This document shows positions 1 to 12,757 of a DNA stretch of 64,000 nucleotides, one piece after another; the stretch's first letter is position 1; every line of letters begins with the position of its first letter. The stretch spans positions 27,306,449 to 27,370,448 of the forward strand of contig NC_037590.1 of NCBI RefSeq assembly GCF_003073045.1, given 5' to 3'. This DNA is from Pomacea canaliculata (taxonomy: Eukaryota; Mollusca; Gastropoda; Architaenioglossa; Ampullariidae). Made by a program: the position numbers and the translations under genes. Below the pieces are notes generated by a model that did not search any database, was not told the origin of the DNA, and saw only the letters and a list, made by a program, of their open reading frames with translations.

Positions 1-1820
1 TTTATTTGACTTTGCACGTGACAGTTCGTCACACATACTGACGAGAAGAAAAATGAGCAACTCTTATATATATTACTTCATAACTGCATGTCTGAAAATT
101 CACTAATCTTACTACTATAATAGGCTTCCAGAAAGATCGACAAACAGTATGTCCTTTCGACAAGCTTTAACTTGAACGGCACACAGTGCGAGATGACGGA
201 CTAAACGTGCTTCCTTTTCTTACCCCTCAACCCCGCCCTCCATGCGATGAAATGTAGTCATCGTCATACCAGCCAGCTAATGCCTACAGACTACAATTAG
301 GAACCACTGAAGGACATGAACGACGGTACATTTGGATTAACCCTTTTGAGAATGAAAGGCCAATCAAAGCTGACGTCCAACATCAATTATAGGGAGAAGT
401 ACGCGTGATATTTCGAAAAAGTTGTGCTCTAACGGAATGTCGTTTCTCCTGCTTTAAGTTTTAAATTTGCCGACTCAATTTTCTCCTGGGTTTTGTAACA
501 AGAAGTAATGATGAAAATGGCACATATAATCAAAATGAGTAGGGTTTTTATATGCTGGGCCAAATAAACATTTTCTCAGCCTGACAAACTGTAATTAAGC
601 AGCTCCAAAATTAAGGAAATATTATGTTATAATAATGTTAAGCTGAATAGTAAGACTAAGTATGTGTGTGTTCGTGAAAGACATAAAATGTCATGCAACT
701 ATAGATCCTTCCTTACCTACATACCGTCATTGATGCCAGTGATAATGCTCATGCACAATTCAGCGTCTATAATAGCTTCCCACCTATATGAAGCCTCAAC
801 GGTAATAAGCCCTCGACTGTTAATCTTACACAGAAGGTGGCTTTATAATTCACTTGTTTTGCAAGTCAAAGTATGTCAGTACAGAATAAATCGATCAAAC
901 TCTCATTTCTGAGAAGATGCAGATGTACTGTTGGATCATCCAGAAAAGGTCTGCGAGGAACGCGCTTTCTGTTAGGAGTCCCATTTCACTTAACTGGAGA
1001 ATTGTAAATATTATTTTGCTGCTCGTAGCTTAAAAAAATATATATACTGGGACAGATCAAGTGAAACTGCCGGTCGATCTCGTAAAACGTGTTCATTATT
1101 TGCTTGCCCTGCCTGAAAACCTATTTGATGGCAATTAAAGGCAGCGTTGTCAGACCTGTAATCGATAAGGACGATGATGGCAACTTACCCTGCTAACATT
1201 TGCTCACAAGAGCATGAACGCTGTTGCAAGGACCTTCGAGAGATTCTGCTTTGTGCCACTCCCGACTCCAAAGCATTTTTTTCTTTACATGCGTTGGTTG
1301 CTTTACGCATTACCTCAACCCAAATCTCTCTAGTATGATCCCTTTATAATGCAGTACTGCCTTCTGTAGGCAACAAATTTATTTATAAGTATACTTTCGC
1401 GGACTGCAGATTTATTTGTAGATGGACAAACTGGAAAAAAGCACTGTGGGGTGGGGTGGGGGAAAGGAATCCAGCCACAAGAGACCCTTAATTTATGCTC
1501 AGTCTATCATTTGGTCCAAGAGGTGTTAACTGCTCTATGTGGCAGCTGTTTACATGGCCAGTTGCTTGGCCGTGATAGGTTATAGATATGTAGATAGATA
1601 CTGGTTCAGCCTCACCCTCATACAGGTGGAGAAGGCTGTTGAACTATAGTTTTTTTTTTGGTTTGCAAATCTTGTCTGTGACCATGTGACTGGACTGCTG
1701 ACAAGGAATCTTTCTCAATGTCCATTAAAAGAAATCCTAGTGTTAAATCTATACGGTTTGGCAAAAAGAACTTCTTTGCTATGCTGATCTGTAAGAACAA
1801 AGTACAATAATGGCAGACTC
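1..1820. other. Left edge, no gene recognised
   Basis: No exon, RNA gene or repeat family was recognised on either strand. There is a short G-rich run near 1446-1465. The longest frame with any coding look is a 53-codon ATG frame at 1177-1338 (plus), which matches nothing I know. This stretch lies beyond the probable end of the MARCH8-type transcript. Confidence 0.5.
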
Positions 1821-4800
1821 TTTATCAACATCTTTATTCTTGTAAGCAAATCAAAGAACATCACATACACAAAAAATTCTTAACAATACTCTTGAGTACA
1901 ACTATGCACAAAAATAAGCATCTCTATGAATGGAGGGTCTGTTGCCTTTTCTCCTACAAGTGTTACAAATATACCAGATATTTTATAGTAGAAGCTTCAT
2001 CCCAGTCAATTTGTACTTCATATATTTACATTTATTGAGCACTGACAGATTTATCAAGCAGATCTGCAAAAAAAAAATCTAATTTATAAAACATCAAGGA
2101 CTGTATAGTATGTCAGCTTAAAATATCAAAACTTGCATGACTACTGATATCCACATCAAGGACTTTCCCATATACCCCATGCAAACCCTTCTACTATAAA
2201 AAAATATATATATTTATATAAAACAGTGCATATTACATTTATATACAGTGTAAATGTTTGAGCAGAAAACTGTTTCCAAATTCACCCATAACATAGAGAC
2301 AACCAACATTGAGATCAGCATTGTCTAATCCTAAATACATCTCTTGTTCTGTTTTTTTTTTTGTTTTCATTTTTAGAATAACTATCTGTTAAATGAAGTA
2401 TCTTTAATTCAATATTTCTGTCTCCTATCCTCTCTCTGTCTCTCACAAACAGATCATCAATGCAGGATAATCATGTGTTAATAAATGGTTTCTTTTTATT
2501 TATGAAATGGAATCTTCCTACATAACTATAACTAAATTCTTTTTATGATGTAAGAACGAGTAAAAGGAAAGCTGATCTTTGCAAGCTGAAAGTTGGTTGT
2601 TGATACTTTACACCATAGGAACAAAAGCAAGAAGACTCAATAAAAACATTGACTTGTTCTAATCACTGCTACATTTAATCAATATATATGCAATTTTATT
2701 ATTGACAGCCTGTGGTAAAATAAGCAAAATGTTCAGCATATTTATGAGTAGATGTGCATGTCTCTCTTTCTCTCTGTATATATTCTTTTTATAAATCATT
2801 TAAGATCTGACATGTATGACTAGAACAAATTTTTTCAGTGGTTCAGTAATATTCAAGAATGAAATCCAGAATATATGAAATTCAAAGCACAAAATAAAAG
2901 CCAAATTAGATTATTTTTTTATAATACAAAACACACTTCCTTTTTCTGAAAAGAATAAAAGCATGTAAATCTGCAAGCCCATGCACAATAATTCCAGTTA
3001 CATAAGCAGAATATAAAAAGCCATGTTTCTGATAGTCTCTAATTCCAGACAATGGCAAAAGTGGGCAAGAATATGCTAAAAAGTTTACTTCATTTATTGG
3101 CAAACAAACACTTCACATACAACAGTATGTCTTTGTCTCTTTCTGGATGTAGCTGCTACATTCCAGCCTCTACAAGGCAACAAAACACAAAATCTTGTTC
3201 GTTGCCATTTCTATTTAAGTACTGCTGATGAAGGATTTATTTGAATTTTGTTGATGTGTTTACAAACAGATTAATTATTGAACTTCTCCAAATGAACCCC
3301 TTAGGTCTGAAGTACTGAAGTATTTTGCACCTAGTTCTCACCTGCATGCAATTCTTAGATCATGCTAAAGTTTACAGTACATGAATTAATAAATTAATTT
3401 TTTGAACAAGTTAAAACAGAGCTTTGTCTTCTACAGTAACATTAATCTAGCAAATTCTTTTCTTAAGAATTATAAACACTCATGTGAAGCTTAAGTTTTG
3501 CCAAATTACATCATATTTTTTATGCAAACAGCATGCTCTTAAAAGTATATTAAACAAAACACATTTTTTCTAGCATTTTAACCTTTAATATAATGAATGT
3601 TCACCACTGAAACGTTAAAAAAAATGAGCATATGTATGAATCATATGAACTAAACTGACAATGTAATCAGTGCTGAGGATGAAAAACATATCAAAGTTTA
3701 TTTAACTTATTCTGTAAATAACAATGAATTTACTGCTTTCAGAATATTTTAATTATGAAGATCAAGATTACACAGCATACAAACAATATTAAAAAATATT
3801 TAAATGAATGTTATGCTACTGGAATAGATATGAATTATAACATTATTCTACATTTACAAAAAATTTTAGATTTAAGTCTACTTTTTCCCCTCCCTCCCAA
3901 ATTCATAAACATGAGACTGCTTTTGTATGTTATTGTCTTTGTTGTCAGTCTTTGTTCTCAAGGAAAAAAGATTAGCCCTTATTCCAAACTTATTCCTCAA
4001 CTATACTTTGCGTAGCTCTTTTTTCCTTTATGGTCTACATAATCTTTTAAAAATCTCATAAAAACTCCAATCACGGGAACTTAGTGTGTATAAGTACACA
4101 CACACACACTGAACAAAATTGATAAAATGCATATTCAGATACCTTAAGTAATAAAACTCACTCATCTGTACGCATCTCCATTATAAGTAAACATATATAT
4201 TATAAAATATATTATGCCATTTATTTTAAAAGTTTAAAAAGTGTCATACGTGACTAGTTAGCCATTAAAACTCTTTTCTGTCATATTCTGAGAGGGTAAG
4301 CACAGGTTTACAGGGATCATAGCAAAACCTAAGTTAAAACATTTCAATATTCTCAGAATTCCTTATTGTAGTTATATACACATGCAAATGTAAAAACAAA
4401 TTTAAGTACTCACACATATCATATAATGAATTATAAAGCTTAACAAAGGTGAAGACCACTGTGAAAGAAACTATAAGCAGAAATTTAAAGGTGTGCATTA
4501 GGTAGGTCTAAAGTTCCCAAATGAGAAAACAAAAATCTGAAGTCAATTTTTTTTAATATGATCAAACATTTTCTATCAGGTATACAAATTCTCTGAATGA
4601 TGGAAGTGGTTTTAAATAGTTATCTTTGGTTTAAAAAAAAAGGTTTTAAATATAGAAATAAATTACATAAATAAAACTGAAAAATGATCATATAAAAAAC
4701 AACTAATGAATGTATAATATGTGCACTTTATTTTTGCCAACATCCAGTGTTTCTCTTAATTTTTGTAATTAAATGCATTTAAAAACTGTTAAAAGACCTC

Positions 4801-5559
4801 CAAATCACATAATCAAAATAGTCAACCTGATCAAATGTCAATAGCTTATAAACACAAATACATAATCCATTTACACTGTGGCTTTGGCTTTAACAGCATG
4901 CTAAACTGCTGATAGATGGACTAAATTGGTGTACATGATTAAGCTCAACAATCAGCACAAAAGGAAGTAATGCATCTAAACTCATATGCAATAATTTTTT
5001 TCTCCAAATCTAACCTTAATAATTATTACTAACCACCCAAACATAAGATTCATAATCATACATGCACACAGTTAATCTATCTTGCAAAACAATGCAATGA
5101 TAATTGCAATGATCTTTCTTATAACTATCACTAAAATATTTTATTATTTTTATTTAAAATTTTGCTTGTGGATGAGAATACTATATTGATATATTTTTAT
5201 CATCATATAGACACAGCCAACAGATCTCATTACAGTTAAAAATGTAGACTTCGACACAATGTAATAGCATGTAAAAAAGTAAATTCTCCCTAATATATGC
5301 AAACAAGGAAAAATAACTTGATAAATAAAATCAATGAATAATAAATTTAATAAATGAATGCTTGCCACAGACACACTTAATGCTGGAAACCATAAGTATC
5401 TGCCTTTTTTACGTTTCAAACTTATTAGAGCTGAGTTCTATATCAGACCTTTTCCTGTATTATCTTCCTGGTGCCTTTCTCTCACTCATACTGTTATATT
5501 AGTACAAGAATGCTAAAGAATTTACAAAGACAACGGGAAAACGTATAATTTAAAATTCT

Positions 5560-6020
5560 CAGCATCTTCAACACTAATGTGAAAACTGTCCTACTGTATG
5601 GTCCTGAAACCTGGAGAGTGACAAACACCATCAACAACAAGCTCCAGACCTTTACCAACCATGCCTTATGCCATATTCTGGGAATAAGATGGCCTAAAAA
5701 GATTTCCAACAGCAGCCTGCAGAAAAGAATCAACCAAAAACCTGCCAGCCAAGACACCAAGAAGTGGAAGGTGGGGTGATGGATCCGTCACACCCTGTGA
5801 AAGCCGGCTGACAATTCAACAAGTTCTGGGCTGGAACCCACAGGAGCGTCGCAGGGTTGGGAGACCTAGACAGACATGGAGGAGATCGGTCCACAGCGAG
5901 GCAGAGGCAGAATGCATGACATGGACCCAACTGGGAAGCGAGGCCCAGAACCGGATCCAATAGCATGATGTAGTTGCAGCCCTATGCTCCACTGGGGCCG
6001 TAAAAGAATAAGTCAACTAC
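5560..6020 (+). mobile_element. RTE-type LINE fragment, C-terminal end of the polymerase ORF
   Basis: The frame holds the typical RTE C-terminal region: LLYGPETW near 5592, then [19 protein letters not shown], then a shifted continuation with WIRHTL, W-N-P-Q-E-R-R-R-V-G-R-P and a final VVAALCST ending about 6011. Stops and a frame change near 5778 show it is dead. It is 5' truncated. The same region occurs in opposite orientation at 10327-10800. Confidence 0.8.
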
Positions 6021-6307
6021 TGTTGTATTCTTCCAGTGACTACATTTGAATTTCAACTTAGACCTGGGTCATTATGCACAAATAACTTAAAGAATCTAAC
6101 AGACAATTCTACCTTTATGATGTAAGTGGATTCCACAGACCTCTCTATCAGGTGATTTTTAGATAATAGTGAATCTGCCCTTACCCACCCACTTCACCAG
6201 ATAACGGAATACACAGACTAATACCTTTATGCAAGTCATAAAATGTATGAAAATAATGCACCATTATAATAAACAAAATTATTGAATTGCATGTGCTTTG
6301 CATCAGT

Positions 6308-6349
6308 TAGTTCATTCCTTGTTGCTCCCTTAAGGCCGCAACAAGTGTG
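6308..6349 (-). mobile_element. 42 bp RTE 3'-tail micro-insertion
   Basis: Read on the minus strand this contains TTGCGGCC followed by GGAGCAACAAGGAATGA, resembling the tail of the RTE copies at 10327 and 26932. It is flanked by a near-repeat of 16 bases, TGTGCTTTGCATCAGT at 6292-6307 and TGTGCTTCGCATTAGT at 6350-6365 (14 of 16 identical), as expected of a target-site duplication. Confidence 0.6.
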
Positions 6350-6379
6350 TGTGCTTCGCATTAGTACCTTTTAAATGCA

Positions 6380-6840
6380 AATATCTTAAAAATGTAGAGT
6401 TGACCAGATGCCCTGTCTGTGCTACAAGGCGCCAGCTATAACTGGCTACCTAAGATGACAGTATTAAAAAATATTAATTACTTGAAAAAAACATGCTGCA
6501 GTGGATACCCTCACATTGTGGTATTGTAAACAATGATCAGGCTGACAGATTGGCAAAATTATGGTGCTGAAGACAGGCAGATTGTGACCCAGAGCAAAGC
6601 ACAATAGATTAGTGATCAATTATACAGCTACATCTGGTGTCATCCCCAATATGCTCCCGTGGAGATGAAGCACAAACCATGGAGCATATTTTACAAGAGC
6701 GTAAGCTCCTTCAAGAGCAGAGGGTGGTCTGGCCATTAGTGATACCCCTTGACACCAAGCAATATGAACATGTGGACACTTTGCAGATGCTTACCAGCTT
6801 TATCAAAGACAAAGGAGAACAAGAAGTTGATATTGTGTGA
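6380..6840 (+). mobile_element. LINE fragment with RNase H and C-terminal region
   Basis: Around 6505-6560 the frame reads like a LINE RNase H active-site region (LQW-PSHCGI followed by DQADRLAK). After a disrupted part, 6637-6840 encodes a C-terminal stretch with EHILQERKLLQEQR. The same order of motifs is seen at 23080-23760, so both belong to one family. Stops and the lack of upstream reverse transcriptase show that it is a relic. Confidence 0.7.
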
Positions 6841-8130
6841 TGCAAATTTATATAATTTTGCAAGTAAAGAAAATTACAACAGGTTTTAATTGTTTTTCAG
6901 ACATAAAACATAGGACTACTCAGTTATGTATTGTGCTCTTTTATATATGTATATTATCTCATTTTCCTATTATGCATGACAAAGGATATATGTCCTAAAT
7001 GAGAACATTTATGCATATGGATCTGTAATGCACAGGAGCAATATACTTATCAGTGAAGACATTTCAGATAACATTTAAAAAAAATTCCCTTCACAAGCAA
7101 AGCATTGAAAGTCAAATGAAACTTGTGCAAAAGGTTTTGCATAGACCTGGAAAAATAAATCTGGAATGTTTGTCCTTTCAACATGAAATACAAAATAACT
7201 GCCAACTTTCTTAAAGTCCACTTAAGTGAGGACAATTTTAACGTTTTTTTTTTTTTTTTTTGAGCATTTATTAGCCACAATAATGATGACTGAACAATCT
7301 GCCAAACGAAACATCTAGCACTTGCATTGTAAAAACCTTTATTTTCGAAAGCATCTTTTAAACGCCAAGTACATGTACTTTAGCATGATTCAATTTTATA
7401 AAAAGAAAATATACAGATCTTGTGAGCTGACACAACTCTAATATAAATGTCTGTCAACATATGGATATTTAAGTATGTGTATTGTGTCTCTAGCTGTTAT
7501 ATCCTGCAAAGAGTGAAAACTGACATTAATGAGACAGATAACTCTAGACATTCACAGAATACTATATACAAATGCTGGTCCAATATTTGTTGTCCCTAGC
7601 ACTAATTACCACTAAACATTTACATGCTCTCAAGTAAAGGACATGTACATGTACACTCTCTCTCATTCCTTCATTCACTCAAATTATTTCATTTAGTTGT
7701 ATACAATTTTCCATGTTTGCAACAGCTAAAATGTGCACAAACGTTTTGAAACAATGTTTTTCTTTTAATACATGATCTGCTTAACTGCATAATATGAAAA
7801 GTTTGATACCCTCATCTTTTTCTCACTGTAACATCTTCACAAAAAAGCATTAGGCTGATATGGCAACTGCACAAAAATATAGTGGGGATTTTTGTTTTAA
7901 TTTCTGTTTTGGCAATTTTTTGTTTTGCCACACCATGACAAAACCATAAGGACCAGGCTGCAATACTTGTTGCAGCCATGACCATTATTTTTGTTTCCTT
8001 TCTTCTCTCTCTGTGCTGCTAAAGTCAAAATAGCCCAATGTTCTCAATCAGAAATCTTGAATACATTAGTTAAATGAGTTACAAGCCCACCTATACTGCT
8101 TGCTTGTAACTACAGCCCTTGTACCATTAA
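6841..8130. other. MARCH8-type 3' flank, no repeat recognised
   Basis: AT-rich sequence with an 18 or so base T run near 7243-7261. No coding signal was seen. It probably forms the proximal 3' UTR of the minus-strand ubiquitin ligase gene, with a poly(A) signal candidate at 7338-7343. Confidence 0.4.
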
Positions 8131-8526
8131 TCATAATGACTCCACATCTTGCAGTGCAACAGCATTGGTCATTCCTCCTTCCTCTGATTTTGCCTTAATC
8201 TTGGCTACAGCATTAATTCGGAATTCTTCTGTTTCAGGAACATTGTCAATCTGTATCACTTTGTTGTAAGCTCTCCATCGCATAACTAAATGAATATACA
8301 TCTTACACTGCACGTACATAAAGACTAGGCCTCCTGTAAAACCGATGGCCACAACAATAAGCTTAGTCCAGAAAGGCCAATCCAAGTTGCCATTTGAAAC
8401 TTCCTCAGTGGTGCGATCAATAAGAACGTAAAGAGACCAGATGACACATGTGATTGCAATGATGTGGAATGTAACAGAACAAATTATCTTTCGCCTTTCT
8501 GCTGTTGACATATCCAGTTTTTCCCA
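8131..8526 (-). CDS. MARCH8: MARCH8-type exon 3 (both membrane helices and C-terminus)
   Basis: Acceptor AG at 8527-8528 follows a T-rich tract. The exon opens with WEKLD and then RRKIICS, a block strongly conserved in MARCH1/8, and encodes both transmembrane helices and a cytosolic tail ending VESL before the stop at 8131. Confidence 0.92.
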   Translation of the reverse strand, partial: WEKLDMSTAERRKIICSVTFHIIAITCVIWSLYVLIDRTTEEVSNGNLDWPFWTKLIVVAIGFTGGLVFMYVQCKMYIHLVMRWRAYNKVIQIDNVPETEEFRINAVAKIKAKSEEGGMTNAVALQDVESL

Positions 8527-11500
8527 CTAAACAAAAGAAAATATGTGATGATCAAGAGTTAAGAAATGGGTATCCTTTCATTATCTGTAATTTTTTTTCT
8601 GATTACATACTTTAATTTTTTTTAAGACTATATATTCTATTTTTTTTAAGAATACATATTTCATTTTTCATAAACAAAAAGCTTATTTATTACTCTTAGC
8701 TTACTTATTAGCTGTAATGGCAAAGACCTTTAGACTTTAACACAAACTACATTTACTGTCATCTACACATTGAAAAACTGTTTACTGAAGAAAAAAACAA
8801 CATGCAAGCCAATGGAGAAATAAATCTTGACAGTTTACCCATTCAAAAAACCAGCCCTTCCTTGAGTGGAGATTCTATATTTAGGAAAGTCTACCCAAAT
8901 AATGCTCATTATGTGTAATGCAAAACCATATGAACAAAACATAAAAACTGATCTCAAAAAGCAAGAAAAATATAAGATTTTCAATAATTCACTCCTAGTA
9001 ATATACATCAAGCAAACTTGTTCTTCTATCTTCAGTCATTTCTCCATTGCCTTGACACATTATGACACAACAAAGACTTAAGACCTAGATTACCTCTTTG
9101 AAAGGCTTGGTCTTGGTGGTCATTATGTAGTCAAATCTGCACAGTTCACACGTGATTTTCTCTGAGCTCTTAATCCATTTCTGTAGACAGCGCAGGTGCA
9201 CATACTTGAGAGAACCCATGCACAAGCATGGAGAGATAAGCTTGTTGCCATCCTCACCTTCACAGTGGCAAATCCGGCAAATGTCAGATCGTTCAGATAA
9301 TGTTGATAACTGAGACTCGCATCTGTCCTGGGTATCGGATGTGGCACCAGGAATCACTTCCTGAAGTAGCATCAAAATGTCAACGAGTAATAATTCAGTA
9401 AAATCATTATAGTGAAAAATGATGAAAACCACAATTTTCATAACAGATTTTATTATACTTTATTTACTAATTTTTATACGAGTGTATACATATATCGAGA
9501 GAGAGGGAAAGAGTGAAAAAGCTATATGCACAAAAAACATTTGGAAATGATTCTTAAAACAAATAAAGTAACTGGTAAAGCAACAACTATTAAAAGAGAG
9601 AGAAAGAGATCTTCACAACAGAATTTACTAGTTTGTTAACTATTTACACCTACATAATTACAAAGAATAATATTCACATAAAATATTTTCAGTTTTAGCA
9701 TAAAAATAATGCTTGAAACAAATAAAGCAACTGGTGAAACAAAAACCATTAAAAAAGAGAGCGAGAGAGAAACTAACAATAAACTGACGTGCTGAAATTA
9801 TTTTAGGTGTTTATATCTTAAGTTCTGCAAACAAATGTCAAAATTACCAAAATAACAATTACCTACTTTCCATTACCTACTACTTATATATACCTGGTAC
9901 TTATCAGTGCTTGCAGATAGAGGGGAGAAAAAGGAAAAAGATAAATAAGAACAAAAACATTAATTTCATAGCAGATATTCTTGACCAGTCACCGAGGCAG
10001 ATTATCAAGACAGATTTAAACTACTAATGTTGTCCATGTCTCGTTCTTGTTCTTAAGCACTACGAGCATGCTCCTTATGAGTGTGAGTATGCACTATACA
10101 AATCTTGCATTTATTATTATTTCTTAGACTTATAGTCTCTTTTACAGAAATTAAAATATGCTCTCTCACTTTATTATCAGTACTGTGATTTTGCGTTGTG
10201 TTAAAAGGCTTAAAACAAAATACACCACCACAAATAAATATAGACAAGAGGTCATCCTGAAAAATAAAAAACTGTAGAGCAGGCCATGTCATGCTCTGAA
10301 TTATGATACTATAATTTTGTTTCATTTATTCCTGGTTACTCCTTGCGGAGCATAGGGCCGCAATACCATCTCGCCAGCAGGTTTGAGGCAGACTCCCTCA
10401 GTTGGGCCCATGTGGTTCTGACGTCCTTTGCCTCACTTTCTACTGTTCTTTCTCAAGTCTGCTTTGGTCTCCCAACTATCCTCTTACCCTGAGGGTTCCA
10501 GTCAAGTGCCTGCCTGGCACTAGTGTCAGCTGGTTTGGTGTGTCCTATCCAGCCCCATTCGCCCTTTTTGATGTCTTGGCTAGTGGCATTCTGATTGGTT
10601 CTTTTCCACAGGCTGCTGTTGGAGATCTTTTCAGGCCATCTTATTCCTAGAATATGGTATAGGCATCAGTTGGTAAAGGTCTGGAGCTTGTTGCTGATGG
10701 TTTTCGTCACTTTCCAGGTTTCAGAAGCATACAGTAGGACTGCCTTTGCATTGGTGTTGAAGATGGTAACTTGACCTGGTGGCCTAGTTTCCAGTCTACT
10801 GGTGGTACCTCTTGTTCCCATATCTTGTGTAGGAGGGGCTGTAAAATGTTTGCTGTTGTTTGCTTTGCCACTTTTCATCTTTTTTGATAGCTTAATATAA
10901 TTATTTATTATTATAATAATATGTTGATTTGTATAGCACTTTTCCCCACCATTAAAGGCAGGCTCAAAGAGCTTTACTAAAAAGAAAAACACAAACATAA
11001 TAATGGATGCTAGTCTCAAAAAACAGTTGTAAATCACTGAAAAATAGCCGAATTCTTGTAGTAAGATCACCAGGTTAGTTTTACAATCACTGACAAATTG
11101 CCAGATTCTGTTAAAGAATTTCCGGACTGAAATACTGGAGGCAATCATCAGCATGTTGGCAAGTCATAGACTGTTCGCAGGCACTGGCCTCCTACAACAC
11201 TTGAGTGAGAGTTGTGGAGGCCAGTGAGACACACCTGTCTGATAGCTGATATTAAAACATGACTAGCCTTCACACTTTTTGTATGACACCTCTGCTATGC
11301 AAGTATTCCAGAGCATGCAATACATTTGCATGAGATATGTGACCACTAGCTCCAGCAGATCGCTGTGAAGTAGGCATGCTACAAGTGACGGCAAGAACCA
11401 TAGCCCATATAACAGGCATGACTCCACAGTTTATTGACGAAGCTACAGTAATGTGGGAGAACAGTCTCATGTGTAACTGCTTTGTTAATGCAACTTCTTT

Positions 11501-12757
11501 CTGTACATAAGTTTTTTTGCAGTCCTGTTGTCGAGTGTTGACCTAGATGCACTGTAGTTGTATCTTTTTGACCTTTGTCTATTCCTGTACATAGTTGGTA
11601 GATACAGGTCACACAATCAAACTGTACGATGACCACTTCTGATGACAATGACTAACTGATGTTGAGAGTGACCTTCACCTTGTTTTCTGTCAGTGGTGAG
11701 GTGATATTATAAGACTGCCTGGCTGGTGGAGAATCAGACAGCTGAGATTCGGAACAAGCACAATGCTTTGCTACGGATTTGTCTGATATAACTTTTGTCT
11801 GTCTTTAGCCTCTTGAATCTATGAACGATCAGCTACTTGTTTTAGCAAGTCGTCTGCCCTGGGGCCCGTGCTGGTTCTCAACAACCCTGAGTTCAAATCC
11901 TACAGCTCGGAAAGACATTGTGTCATCTGTAAAAACGCAGAATATGTCAACAGAGTTTTGGGTCAACGGAGCTGAAATCGTCAGAAGACTGCTGGTATCG
12001 TCCCAATAACAAAGCAAACAAAAACTGCATGAAAATTTTTGAAGCAAAGGACTGACTGTGATCTTCAAGATCTTCAGAAGAAATCATTAGGCAGAAATGA
12101 CCGGTAGTTACGGATGAAAACAAAAGTCAAACAGTCCTGCACAGGAACGACACAATAAAAAAAAGCACCGGTCTACACAATGGACACCAAAAACATAAAA
12201 ACTAATAAAAATGCAAAAAACTGCAGAGAGCTGCCTCCCTCAAACCTGCTAGATCAGACCTGGGCCGGCCCGCCTCCTGTCTCTGACCGTCCCGCCCGCT
12301 GGCCCGCCCGCCAGTATATATACTATATATATAGTATTGGATAAAACTGAGTTAACTATATTAGTCAAGTGTCTACTTCAGATTCTCAATAGATAAGAAT
12401 AAATTTTAGCTATGCATAGTGTAATTTATCATACAGTGAGATTCAAGTTTCAATGTGACTTTAGGCATCAGTGAGGTATCAGTGCTTACCTGCTCTCACT
12501 GTCAGAAACTTTCTTCCTGTCATCTTTCTCAAGTCTAGTAAAAGCAATGTATGCTGCACTAATTCTAATGTAAAAAATGTAAGGTAATTTTCACCTCAAA
12601 CTATCTACTTTCAGCACTATACCTGATATAATAAAAGATTTATTTAAAATAAACATACCTTTGATGCTCCATTTTCTTTTTCTTTAGAAGCATTCCTAGC
12701 ATCTTTTTTGTTCTTCATGACGTTTAATGGGTGTACAGAAACTTTCTGAATTGGCAT
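8131..12757 (-). CDS. MARCH8: MARCH1/8-type membrane RING-CH E3 ubiquitin ligase, 3 coding exons
   Basis: Coding exons, minus strand: 12757-12659, 9360-9094 and 8526-8131, all joined in phase 0 at GT-AG sites, giving 253 codons. Residues 61-109 form a C4HC3 RING-CH domain (CRICHCEGE, then PCLC, HLRC and CELC). Two membrane segments follow at about 136-158 and 178-200, with the conserved WPFWTK between them. Family members attach ubiquitin to membrane proteins in endosomes and at the plasma membrane. I chose the ATG at 12757 because the protein from there (MPIQKVS) resembles the start of vertebrate MARCH8; the frame is also open upstream to 12871. The protein is shorter than human MARCH8 (291 residues), mainly before the RING and at the tail, so an extra N-terminal exon is possible. 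MARCH1 and MARCH8 cannot be told apart here. The gene is divergent from DESI1. Confidence 0.9.
9094..9360 (-). CDS. MARCH8: MARCH8-type exon 2 (RING-CH domain)
   Basis: The exon is bounded by an acceptor ending CTACTTCAG at 9361 and a GTAATC donor at 9093. It encodes 89 codons, including all the RING-CH zinc ligands in the expected order, and ends FKE just before the WEKL block of the next exon. Confidence 0.92.
10327..10800 (-). mobile_element. RTE-type LINE fragment, C-terminal end
   Basis: On the minus strand this encodes the same C-terminal RTE block as 5560-6020: [31 protein letters not shown], then [19 protein letters not shown] and a final [12 protein letters not shown]. The tail GCGGCCCTATGCTCC follows, near 10350. 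In-frame stops show it is inactive. It lies within MARCH8-type intron 1. Confidence 0.8.
10905..10990 (-). repeat. CR1/L2-like LINE 3' end
   Basis: An ATAATA-rich start followed by TTGTATAGCACTTTTCC and CTCAAAGAGCTTTA. The same pattern (A/T trinucleotides, then TATATAGCACTTTTCC) occurs at 42440, and a related one at 41090, both at the 3' ends of minus-strand LINE copies. Confidence 0.55.
11840..12010 (+). repeat. Possible tRNA-derived SINE
   Basis: GAGTTCAAATCCTACAGC near 11890 matches a pol III B box, and the upstream stretch is compatible with a decayed A box. The following 120 bases give no coding signal. I found no target duplication, so this is a weak call. Confidence 0.3.
12255..12366 (-). 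mobile_element. Truncated copy of the 191 bp hAT-like element
   Basis: CAGACCTGGGC at 12255 matches the terminal repeat of the intact copy at 50057-50247. The GC-rich core with repeated GGCCCGCC blocks, the TATATATAC stretch and GTTAACTATATTAGTC follow in the same order. The other end is missing beyond about 12366. Confidence 0.75.
12659..12757 (-). CDS. MARCH8: MARCH8-type exon 1 (coding part)
   Basis: 33 codons from ATG to a GTATG donor at 12658. The Lys- and Glu-rich segment [16 protein letters not shown] resembles the basic N-terminal cytosolic region of MARCH8. The frame stays open upstream to 12871, so the start is not certain. Confidence 0.75.

Larger units (their letters stand above)
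1833..8130 (-). other. Downstream flank and possible 3' UTR of the MARCH8-type gene
   Basis: Very AT-rich DNA follows the MARCH8-type stop codon with no exon-like frames. On the minus strand AATAAA-type poly(A) signals (TTTATT on plus) occur near 7338-7343 and 7267-7272, with further ones as far as 1833-1838. The transcript could therefore end within about 800 bases or run up to 6.3 kb. Decayed LINE pieces lie at 5560-6020, 6308-6349 and 6380-6840. The true end cannot be fixed from sequence alone. Confidence 0.35.
9361..12658 (-). other. Intron 1 of the MARCH8-type gene
   Basis: A 3.3 kb intron. It contains an RTE LINE piece in sense orientation (10327-10800), a LINE tail (10905-10990), a SINE-like stretch (11840-12010) and half of a hAT element (12255-12366). 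Nothing was recognised in 9442-10320, 10991-11800 or 12367-12658. Confidence 0.8.

Noticed and set aside
1177..1338. 53-codon ATG frame (MATYPANICSQEHERCC...)
   Set aside because: No recognisable similarity, no flanking exon, short; such frames arise by chance at this length.
5730..6016. Two overlapping minus-strand ORFs
   Set aside because: They are reverse shadows of the plus-strand RTE C-terminal region.
10402..10650. 82-codon plus-strand ORF
   Set aside because: Antisense shadow of the minus-strand RTE fragment.
11270..11648. Overlapping minus-strand ORFs of 66 and 89 codons
   Set aside because: No domain or family resemblance; they lie in intronic repeat-like DNA.
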